64,000 nt of DNA from Gammaproteobacteria bacterium (GTDB lineage Bacteria; Pseudomonadota; Gammaproteobacteria; JAABTG01): positions 2,995,549-3,059,548 of the forward strand of contig JAXHLS010000002.1 of assembly GCA_034522055.1 (NCBI GenBank), read 5' to 3'. How positions within the stretch are numbered: the stretch's first letter is position 1; each line of letters starts with the position of its first letter. The notes under the pieces were generated by a model, which saw only the letters and a list, made by a program, of their open reading frames with translations, was not told where the DNA came from and did no database searches. Of the stretch, positions 57,238-64,000 are shown piece by piece. A program made the translations under genes and the position numbers.

Positions 57238-58107
57238 TCAGCCAGCCACGGCCTCCGCGGCCCCCGCCAGCTCGGCGGCGTAGAGGGTGTTCTCCAGCAG
57301 CATGGCCATGGTCATGGGGCCCACGCCGCCGGGCACCGGGGTGATCCAGGAGGCCCGTTCCCGGGCGGCGTCGAAATCCACGTCGCCCACCAGGCGGCCG
57401 TCGTCGAGGCGGTTGATGCCCACGTCGATGACCACCGCGCCCGGCTTGATCCACGTGCCCTCGATGAGGCCCCGCTTGCCGGTGGCCGACACCAGGATGT
57501 CCGCCTGGCCCACCAGGTCTGCCAGGTTATCGGTGAAGCGGTGGCATACGGTGACGGTGGCTCCCGCCAGCAGCAGTTCCAGGGCCATGGGGCGGCCGAC
57601 GATATTGGAAGCGCCCACCACCACCGCGTGCTGGCCCTTGAAGGGCTGGTTGGCGTAGCGCAGCAGGGTCATGATTCCGTGGGGGGTGCAGGGCCGCAGG
57701 CGGGGCAGGCGCAGGGCCAGGCGGCCGACGTTGTAGGGGTGGAAACCGTCCACGTCCTTGTCGGGATGGATGCGCTCGATGACGGTTTCCGGATCGATAT
57801 GGCCAGGCAGGGGCAGTTGCACCAGGATGCCGTTGATGGCGCCGTCGGCGTTGAGGTCGTCGATGAGGGCGAGGAGTTCGTCTTCCGGCGTATCCGCCGC
57901 CAGGTCGTAGGACTTGGAGAACACCCCACCCTTCACAGGCCCGGCGCTTGTTGCGCACGTAGATCTCGGAGGCGGCGTCGGTGCCCACCAGCACCACCGC
58001 CAGGCCGGGGGCGGACGGCCTCCGGCGGTGCGCTGCTCGATGCGGTCCCGGATCTCCCGCCGGATGTTTCCCGCAACTTGCTTGCCGTCGATTATCATGG
58101 CTTTCAT
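57238..58107 (-). pseudogene. folD: methylenetetrahydrofolate dehydrogenase/cyclohydrolase FolD (frame-broken)
   Basis: FolD interconverts 5,10-methylene- and 10-formyl-tetrahydrofolate. Start ATG 58107 ([15 protein letters not shown]) and stop 57238. The PGLAVVLVG and [10 protein letters not shown] stretch (with the catalytic Lys of the family) sits in another frame between about 58020 and 57940, so there is an out-and-back frame shift. After that [42 protein letters not shown] and [14 protein letters not shown] are intact. Length about 288 residues. The compensating pair of shifts looks like sequence error. Confidence 0.87.
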
Positions 58108-58270
58108 GGGCGGCAAATTCTCGCATGACCCGGTCCGTTCCACCAGCGGCACGGGGTATCGTCGCGGCCGGTGGCGCCGTTGCGGTAGCGGCGCCGGGCA
58201 AGGCCGCGGCTTGATTGACGGCCGAAACCCGCGGGGCTGATCATTGCGCGCTTGCTTGAAACGGTTCCCC

Positions 58271-58347
<77 letters not shown>

Positions 58348-58466
58348 TCAGGCCCGTCGGCCGGGCCTGGCCCGAAGCCGAGTCGCCCACCGCGGCGCGA
58401 TGCCGGCCCCGGGATGGCCCATGGGGCGCCGGGTGCCTCGTGAAGGTGCCGGACGCCCCGGATTTT

Positions 58467-58793
58467 GCGCCCGTAGCTCAGTCGGATAGAGCAACGGCCT
58501 TTTGTGGCGTGCGCGACAGCGCACAAACGAGGAGCCTCTGCGGGGAACAGGAACCCGCAGAGTGGACCGCACCGTATCGGGGAAACCTTAACGGGTCGTG
58601 CCGATGGCAATCCCGAGGAAACCCCTGGCGGCATAGGGGGGATCCGTAGAGACTATACGTGCGGCGCCTGAGAGGGCGAAGAGATAGTCCAGACCACAAA
58701 CCCCCTGGGACCACAAAGCCCCTGGGGGGCGTCGAAAGGCGTAGTGGTAAGCTAAGCCGTGGGTCGCAGGTTCGAATCCTGCCGGGCGCGCCA
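58467..58793 (+). tRNA. argU: tRNA-Arg(UCU) interrupted by a group I intron
   Basis: Exon 1 is 58467-58501 (acceptor GCGCCCG, D arm, ACGGC and CTT of the anticodon loop). Exon 2 is 58752-58793 (CTAA, GCCGT, T arm GCAGGTTCGAATCCTGC, acceptor CGGGCGC and GCCA). Joined they give 77 bases with loop CTTCTAA, anticodon TCT, near-identical to E. coli argU in layout. The intron lies after U34, inside the anticodon. Other splice choices (for example a Lys UUU tRNA) would leave the intron without a terminal G and break the Arg identity elements. Confidence 0.92.
58502..58751 (+). ncRNA. group I intron in the tRNA-Arg anticodon
   Basis: A 250-base ORF-less group I intron. The P7/P3 core is recognisable in GTAGAGACTATACG (near 58645-58660) and AGATAGTCC (near 58680-58690), the conserved R and S elements. 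The upstream half has AACCTTAACGGG and GATGGCAATCC segments like P4-P6 of the Azoarcus tRNA-Ile intron. It follows a U and ends with G (58751), as group I splicing requires. A local hairpin GTGCGCGACAGCGCAC lies near its 5' end. It is very likely self-splicing; without splicing tRNA-Arg(UCU) cannot function. Confidence 0.9.
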
Positions 58794-58826
58794 TTATCAT
58801 GGCGCCAGTATTGTCACAGGTTCGAT

Positions 58827-58903
58827 GGTGGGCGTAGCTCAGTTGGTAGAGCCCTGGATTGTGGCTCCAGTGGTCGGGGGTTCGAATCCCCTCGCTCACC
58901 CCA
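58827..58903 (+). tRNA. tRNA-His(GUG)
   Basis: The 77-base tRNA includes the extra G at position -1 (58827) typical of tRNA-His and encoded CCA. Acceptor GTGGGCG/CGCTCAC, anticodon loop TTGTGGC in stem CTGGA/TCCAG, T arm GGGGGTTCGAATCCCC. It is the last tRNA of the Pro-Arg-His cluster and the AT-richer island begins right after it. Confidence 0.95.
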
Positions 58904-58980
58904 TAAAAGCAGTAAGTTGCGGTGATTTCCCGATTCGCGCCGAACGCCAAATAAGCGCCTAGTAAGCAGTCGCTGGGCAC

Positions 58981-59005
58981 AAAAAAGCCCGGCACGGGGC
59001 CGGGC
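58981..59005 (-). terminator. Rho-independent terminator, minus-strand polarity
   Basis: GCCCGGC (58987-58993) pairs with GCCGGGC (58999-59005). Six A residues at 58981-58986 form a T tract on the minus strand. No minus-strand gene ends here in the present arrangement, so it may be a leftover of the original chromosome order before the island was inserted. Confidence 0.65.
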
Positions 59006-59096
59006 CTCAGGGTGAAGGGAAACCAAGTGCGGATCGGAATCGGCGCACCCCTGGAGGTGAGCGTGGCCATGACGTCCTTGCTATAGCGTATAAACA

Positions 59097-59744
59097 ATGG
59101 ACACGACGCTGACCCTCAATGACGTTCTTGTTATTGCCGCTATAGTCATCGGCCCCATACTGGCCGTTCAGGTGGAGAAGTTTCTTGAACTAAGGCGTGA
59201 TGACAACAGGCGGAAAGTTCAAATCTACAAGACGCTTATGGCCACCAGAGCAGCCGGTGTGTCAGCTGAGCATGTTCAAGCCTTAAACCTGATTGACTTG
59301 GAGTTCAGGGAAAAGGAATTTAAGAGAACAAGACAAGCTTGGCGCGCGTATCTTGATCATCTCGGAACCTTTCCCGAGAACGGCAACGAGACGGAACAGA
59401 CTGTCTGGTCAAACAAAACGAATGACCTATTAGCCACCTTGCTTGTGGAGATGGGGCAGGGGCTAAATTATGACTTCGACTTAGTGGATATCAAGAAAGG
59501 GATCTACTCTCCGAGAGCGCACTCAACGCAAGAAACGGAGAACCAACTGCTTCGCAGAGGACTACTGCAACTCCTATATGGAAATTCGGCCTTGAAAATG
59601 GATGTTGAGAGATTTCCCTATGACGAAGAGGCGACGGAAGAACAGAGAAAACTCAACCGTCTTATGGCGGAGGTAATAGACGGTCAACGGAAGTTCTCGG
59701 TAGACGTTTCGGATGCCCTCTTGTCCCAGGAAGACGGGGACTAG
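59097..59744 (+). CDS. DUF6680-like membrane-anchored protein
   Basis: An intact 215-residue frame with one N-terminal helix (LIAAIVIGPILAVQV-type) followed by a charged helical domain: RRKVQIYKTLMATRA, EHVQALNLIDLEF and RQAWRAYLDHLG. This order fits DUF6680 proteins, which are often found on mobile islands. Base composition is clearly lower in GC than upstream genes. Function unknown. Confidence 0.65.
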   Translation: MDTTLTLNDVLVIAAIVIGPILAVQVEKFLELRRDDNRRKVQIYKTLMATRAAGVSAEHVQALNLIDLEFREKEFKRTRQAWRAYLDHLGTFPENGNETEQTVWSNKTNDLLATLLVEMGQGLNYDFDLVDIKKGIYSPRAHSTQETENQLLRRGLLQLLYGNSALKMDVERFPYDEEATEEQRKLNRLMAEVIDGQRKFSVDVSDALLSQEDGD

Positions 59745-59853
59745 ATGATGCACGTATTACGCCGACATCGAGGCGGGAAACAACTCAAAACGAATGAATA
59801 AAATACTAGGCCAACTATTACATCCCCGACGCTAGTTGCGTTTTGGCCAGAAA

Positions 59854-60111
59854 TTAGTCCGTTTCGTTAAATTGTTTTTGCTCACGAAGCTTTTGATCAT
59901 ACGCTTCGGCTGACAACGAACAAGAAAGCAGATCGTCAAACTCTTTGGCAGTTAAACAGAGTTGATTGGCCATACTTTTGTAAAGGCCGATACCTATTCT
60001 TTTTCGACCCTTAGGTACGGTAAGTCTGGGCGGCTCTAAGCTCGCCAATATAATACCAGCCATTATATTCCTTCTTTGCTTCAAAATTGTATCGACAGCT
60101 TGTTCGAACAT
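59854..60111 (-). CDS. hypothetical protein in AT-richer island
   Basis: An 85-residue frame with AT-rich codon use, no signal peptide and a basic central part (PPRLTVPKGRKRIGIGLYKS). I recognise no family. It follows the 67-residue gene on the same strand by 33 bases and probably belongs to the same transcript. Confidence 0.5.
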   Translation of the reverse strand: MFEQAVDTILKQRRNIMAGIILASLEPPRLTVPKGRKRIGIGLYKSMANQLCLTAKEFDDLLSCSLSAEAYDQKLREQKQFNETD

Positions 60112-60144
60112 TTATCTTTTATTTGTTTAGCATTATATTGCGCA

Positions 60145-60348
60145 TTATTCATCTACAACTATTCCCTTTAAATATTCCTTTACAACCAACCAGTCGTTGG
60201 TAAAGAGATCATCCTCCATTAAATCTTCGTATACAGATTCTATTTGATCTTTCAGCGCCTCGACCGCCTCATTATGGTTTTCGCCGTACCCATATATCTT
60301 TCCAGTCCGTGGCGAGAAGCGATAGTAGTCGCCGTCCTCAACTTTCAC
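60145..60348 (-). CDS. hypothetical acidic protein
   Basis: A 67-residue acidic protein starting at GTG 60348 with VKVEDGDYYRFSPRTGKIYG. The start overlaps the TGA of the upstream frame (GTGA), so translation is coupled. Net charge is strongly negative (SVYEDLMEDDLFTND). It could be an antitoxin or antidote by size and charge only; no toxin is recognised. Confidence 0.5.
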   Translation of the reverse strand: MKVEDGDYYRFSPRTGKIYGYGENHNEAVEALKDQIESVYEDLMEDDLFTNDWLVVKEYLKGIVVDE

Positions 60349-61000
60349 GAATACTTGCAGCTTTCTTCGAGTGGGCGAGTAACGAGGTGGTTAATGTATG
60401 CTTCAGAGCTCATGCGAGGCGCGCGCGATGGCGTGGTATTAAAATAGCCTACTAGCACGCTTCCATGGCTACTTATAGAGATATCTTCAGTCTCTCTGGT
60501 CACCGCTCCATCTGCACTGTAGGCGCTCGGATAGTAATGGCCACCCGAGCGTGTGGTATTTGCTCTCCTAATCGCGTGAAGCATCCGTCTTCTCCAGGCT
60601 CTCTAAAGTTTGCCATATGGCTTCCCAGCCACGTGTGTATAAGCTTGGCTGCGTTGAGACTCAGAATCACGCCAGTTGGAACATATCGAACCATTAAAAG
60701 ATTGTCAGCCGCTGGTGCGCGTTCTACCTCTTTTCCCAACGTGCCATCCTTTTCAATTTCTTGGGTCAAAGAGTAAGGAATCCCGTGCCGTTCCATAAAG
60801 AAATTAACCACTATTTCTCCCTTTTGGGAAATACCGCCATGCGCTCCATTTACATATAGAGGCTGATAGTCCTCAGCAATATATACTTGAATTGGATCCG
60901 TGATTTCTGTGTGCGCTTGGAAGGTTCCTTCGTCGAGGACTTCTTTGGCGCAGCTCGCTTCGGTCGGGAAATCTCAGCCATCGACATCTTCCTTGTAGCT
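60345..61000 (-). pseudogene. DUF3467-like protein gene, frame-broken, with a second frame downstream
   Basis: Near 61000-60910 a basic N terminus (MAEISRPKRAAPKKSS) is readable. After a frame change, PIQVYIAEDYQPLYVNGAHG, KGEIVVNFFMERHGIP and VILSLNAAKLIHTWLG follow. That order, a YxNG turn and a closing A-K-x-L helix, is like DUF3467. From about 60580 to 60345 another frame (TRETEDISISSHGSVLVG) continues to a TGA that overlaps the next start. Whether this is one broken gene or two cannot be decided here. Confidence 0.5.
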
Positions 61001-61389
61001 TTCTTGGGGGTATGTTGGAGCTTAGAAGTCTAGCATGAATATTTGCATTCTCCAGAAGTCCGAGAGGACATGCCTACGGCCCTATGGCGTTTACTCCGAC
61101 GATCTCCCCATGCAGTTCATTCAAGCACCTCACAGCGCGTTGCAGGACGTGGGCAGGGGTCAGGCGTTGATAGCCCAACAGGGCGGTAGCTGGAAGTCCT
61201 CGTGACTGCGGAGGGCGCCTCCGCGGCGGCCAGCGGCGGCGGTGGCCTGTGCGGATAGGCGGTCGGGGTGCGTGCACGGCTGCTGCGCACGCTCCCGGAC
61301 TTCGGCGGCCATGCGCCGTGCAGCCTCGGCCGGTCGGGCGCCTATAGGCCGGTGGCGATATCAGTGCGCCAGACAGGGTGAACAGCGGC
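61001..61389. other. gap without recognised gene
   Basis: AT-richer sequence up to about 61060, then GC-rich again, so this is the right border of the AT-rich island. Short frames on both strands have no coding character that I can support. A GC-rich run GCGCCTCCGCGGCGGCC lies near 61212. Confidence 0.4.
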
Positions 61390-61669
61390 TAGGCAAGCCG
61401 AACAGCGGCGCTTCCAGGCCGAAGCGAACGCGGCAAGGGCCGAGAAGGCGAAAGCGCAGCACGAGACAAGCAACCCGCGAAAAGGTGAGCGGGCTTCTCG
61501 GCGCTACCACTACTCCGCGGTAGCACCAAACAGAACGCCTACGCCGGAAGCACCGCCAAAGCCAAGGCCAGCAAGACCAACCGCGGGCACGGTCGAGCGC
61601 ATGGACCAGCTCGACCGGGAACGGCCGGATCTGGCGGCAAAGGTGGCGTCCGGCGGATATCAAGAATAA
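61390..61669 (+). pseudogene. C-terminal fragment of a phage/mobile-element protein
   Basis: One frame without start codon is open to the TAA at 61667-61669. It encodes an Ala/Lys/Glu-rich helix (EANAARAEKAKAQHE), a Pro-rich linker (TPTPEAPPKPRPARP) and the end MDQLDRERPDLAAKVASGG. That ending resembles a motif found in phage- and plasmid-borne ParB/KilA-associated proteins. The N-terminal part is missing or too damaged to read. Confidence 0.4.
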
Positions 61670-61679
61670 TTGACGAGTG

Positions 61680-61961
61680 AAGGGAAGGCGCGAGGCATAA
61701 CTTCTCGGGAATCGTCATACCGGGCGGTTTACCGCAGCGGCCGGGTGCCCGTGGGGGTGACACTCGTCGCAGTGCCTCGGCCTTGGTCAGGCGGTGGGCG
61801 TCTTTGCTGTGGCCTTGGGCCTCGGTGCGGGTCAGCCTTGGGCGTTGCGGAATGTAGACGTGGGAGCCGGCCAGCCGGCTTGTGACAGCTTCAATAAAGC
61901 GGTCGGCCAGGTCCGGTTGCAGCTCCCGGACAATGGCCACAAGCTCGTCAAATGGCTTCAT
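61680..61961 (-). pseudogene. Mor-like phage regulator remnant
   Basis: From ATG 61961 the product starts MKPFDELVAIVRELQPDLAD, then RFIEAVTSRLAGSHVYIPQ and LTKAEALRR. Size and the later helix-turn-helix-like part (disturbed by frame changes after 61790) suggest a Mor/C-type activator of Mu-like phages. It lies next to a decayed capsid gene with the same orientation. The assignment is tentative. Confidence 0.45.
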
Positions 61962-62053
61962 GTTAGGTGGCCCGTTTGCGCACACGGTGGGCCAGACCGT
62001 TCCCGAGGAGGCGCGGGCTTGTGGCCCGCCTTTCGGCGTGCGCGCCGATTTCT

Positions 62054-62800
62054 TTAGGCGCCTGCGTTCTTGTAAATCCCGGTGCGCCCGACCGCCGCAA
62101 AGCCGACGCTGTGGCCCACGATCGAAACTCACCCGGGAAATTCAAAGCGCTTGCCGCTGGCGTCCGCGAATGCGGCCGGGCCAAGGCCAGACAAAGACGT
62201 TGCCGAGAAGTCGGAATTTTCCAGCCGGGTCCGTGCAATAACCGGGTGCTGGCCCGGTGCCGCCAGCAAATACCAGGCCGCAGGGTCGGTGAGGTAGCTC
62301 GTCGCGATAACCTGCAATCGATGCTCATCCGGCAGCTCGTCCATAACCTGGTAGAAGGTGCTCTCAAGCTCGGCAGGCACCAGCAGGGTTGCCGCCTTGG
62401 CGTCGGACTTCTCTCCACCCACAGTCAGCGCGTGGCGTAAAGCACTGCGGGCAGCGTTAAGTGTGATCCGGCTCGGGGCCCGCCGGGGTCCGCCAGGTTG
62501 CCGTCAGTGGCGTTGAACAAGGTACGGCCGTCCGAAAGGACAGGGTTGGATTCCAGCAGGCTACAGAGTATCTGCATCCTGCTTCCTCAGGGACGACGAC
62601 ACCCACCGAGGCCAGCGCCGCCGAAACATAACCCCGGTCATCGTTGACGATGGCCTGTTCACTCCACAGGATCCGACCGAAAACGGAATGCGCCTGCACT
62701 CCAGGCGAATTTGTCCTCCCAAGTTTCTTGGGTGAAGCCAATAACTTAGCCTCTACCGCTGGACAAGACCGAAAAAGCCCGGTATAACGGGCGCATGAAC
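62054..62800 (-). pseudogene. Mu-like prophage major capsid protein remnant
   Basis: Readable in changing frames: ILWSEQAIVNDDRG, LLESNPVLSDGRTLFNATD, GEKSDAKAATLLVPAELES, YLLAAPGQHPVIARTRLEN, and VDRTGIYKNAGA before a TAA at 62054. That order is the C-terminal half of the large prohead protease/capsid proteins of Mu-like and related phages. The N-terminal half is missing or replaced by the neighbouring transposon at about 62790. Confidence 0.6.
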
Positions 62801-64000
62801 TCATCAACGATTTTCCAAGGCCAATGCCTGTCCGAACTGATCCTTCGCCCGGTCACGCGCAGCGAACAGGCGCGCTATCAAGCGCAGATGGCCCGGCACC
62901 GCTACCTGGGCGATCTGCCGAGATCGGCGAGACGCTGTGGTACGTGGCAACCTGGCGCGAGCAATGGGTCGCGCTGCTCAGCGTCTCAGCGGCGGCGCTC
63001 AAATGTGGCGTGCGGGATCGCTGGATCGGCTGGGACTTCCGGCTTCAGTACGACCGGCTCAAGCTGGTCGCTGAACGATAGCCGCTTTCTGATCCTGCCT
63101 GAAGGCCGCTGGCCGAATGTGGGCTCGAAGGTGCTGTCGCTGCTGGAGCGGCGCATCGGTGCCGATTGGCAGTGCCAGTTCGGGCATCCGCTGCTGTTGC
63201 TCGAAACATTTGTCGATCCGCGCCGCTTCCATGGCGGTGTCTACCGCGCCGCGAACTGGCTTGAACTCGGGCTGACGCGCGGCTTCCGACGTACGCGCGA
63301 GGGCTACTCGACCGAGGCCTGTGCCCCAAACGGGTATTCGTGCGGCCGCTGTGCCGCAATGTCCCGGCTCGCCTGAACCATCCCGATCGTGCCCACCTGG
63401 GCCTTGCTGGAGTCCCCAAGATGCAACTCAATGCCGAACAAATGTACTCGCTGCCTCGCTGTTTTGCCTCGAATCCCCGATCCACGCCGTGCCCACGGGC
63501 GCCGTCATCGCCTGCCAGTGGTGTTGGCGCTCGCGGCCGGCGCAAGCCTGTGTGGCATGCGCGGCTACAAGGCCATGGCCGATTGGGCCAAAGGGCTTGG
63601 CCAGGGCGCACGATCCCGCTTCGGCTGCCGCCGCACCCGCGTCAACGGCAAGGTCCATTCCGAGGTGCCCAGCGAGTACGTGATCCGTGACTGTCTGGTG
63701 CGCATCGAACCGGGCGCGCTCGAATGGGCGCTCGATGCCTGGAACCAGGCCTGGGCGGCCAAGGAGGAGGCGCTGGCCATCGATGGCAAGACGATGAAGA
63801 ACGCCATCAATGAAGTCGGAGAACAAACGCATATCATGAGCGTCGTTGGCCATGAGTCCGGACACTGCTACACCCAAAAAAGTCGGCTCGCTGCCGGTAA
63901 CGGGAAGCGACGCGCTCAAACGGACCAATGAAATCGGCATGGCGATCCCGCTGCTCGCGCAATGCGAGATTGCGGGCCGCGACATCACCGCCGATGCGCT
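62795..64000 (+). pseudogene. DUF4338-ISAs1 type transposase (frame-broken, runs off the window)
   Basis: ATG 62795 starts MNSSTIFQGQCLSELILRPV. A DUF4338 domain follows in several frames: QMARHRYLGDLP, ETLWYVATWREQWVALL, SRFLILPEGRWPNVGSKVLS, PLLLLETFVDPRRFHGGVY and ANWLELGLTRGF. From about 63465 the ISAs1 DDE domain reads IPDPRRAHGRRHRLPVVL, MRGYKAMADWAKGLG, EALAIDGKTMKNA and MSVVGHESGH. DUF4338 is the domain of DruA of the Druantia defence system and is also known as an accessory of transposons. At least five frame changes are present. Confidence 0.75.

Noticed and set aside
58467-58793. Reading the split tRNA as tRNA-Lys(UUU)
   Set aside because: The loop CTTTTAA would need an intron that does not end in G, and the tRNA body matches tRNA-Arg(UCU).

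Overview
The window looks like chromosomal DNA of a high-GC gammaproteobacterium, probably a Chromatiales/Ectothiorhodospiraceae-type relative. The grounds are strong GC bias, a RegB/RegA redox pair, ergothioneine (egtD) and Mrp-type antiporter genes, a Pro-Arg-His tRNA cluster as in gammaproteobacteria, and abundant dispersed palindromic repeats of the GTAGGTCGG type. Assignment below class is inference.

Layout. (1) 1-8.4 kb: a QAT-family (betaine/choline/ergothioneine-like) ABC transporter with a fused binding protein and permease, a GGDEF-EAL protein lacking its sensor, an ABC-2 exporter, a stand-alone organomercurial lyase (merB) and two paralogous coiled-coil proteins. (2) 8.5-13.5 kb, minus strand: an IorAB-type molybdenum hydroxylase, a DUF3592 protein and a Tat-exported protein of unknown function. 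(3) 14.2-21.4 kb: a probable copper/redox neighbourhood with a TonB receptor, a DUF2946-like protein, regBA, a 32-residue membrane protein, a DCC thiol oxidoreductase and a NosL-PCu(A)C fusion. (4) 21.9-26.9 kb: a 1175-residue protein that I identify as a probable PPi-type PEP carboxykinase, with a VOC/HPPD-like partner. (5) 27.3-30 kb: nadC and a sodium:alanine symporter, both broken by many indels. (6) 29.8-35.7 kb: composite dispersed repeats carrying two nearly identical ORF-less group II introns. The second intron is interrupted by an IS1634-family element, which is itself interrupted by an IS110-family element. (7) 35.7-42.2 kb: a retropepsin-like protease, an operon of two DUF1538 proteins with a PII-like protein, a CBS protein and an ankyrin protein, then egtD, ampD and a histidine phosphatase. 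(8) 42.2-52.9 kb, minus strand: a P-type cation ATPase and an Mrp/Mbh-like cation:proton antiporter operon with three D-type subunits, followed upstream by an NAD-binding protein. (9) 52.9-58.1 kb: lpxH, ppiB, ppiA, cysS, a 15-copy ATTTCCC tandem repeat and folD. (10) 58.27-58.9 kb: tRNA-Pro(UGG), tRNA-Arg(UCU) split by a group I intron, and tRNA-His(GUG). (11) 59-64 kb: an AT-richer island of hypothetical genes, decayed Mu-like prophage genes and a DUF4338/ISAs1-type transposon running off the window.

Genes up to about 27.2 kb have intact frames. From about 27.3 to 58.1 kb even essential genes (cysS, folD, nadC, lpxH) keep their protein signal but are scattered over frames by many small indels. 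Loss of so many essential genes is not credible, so I read most of this as sequence or assembly error. In that part gene borders are approximate, and a pseudogene label means only that the frame is broken as written.

The most notable system is the group II intron pair. The splice junctions, the GTGCG start, domain V and an EBS1-IBS1 match can all be read directly, and the insertion point is one defined position in a multi-copy dispersed repeat of the same genome.
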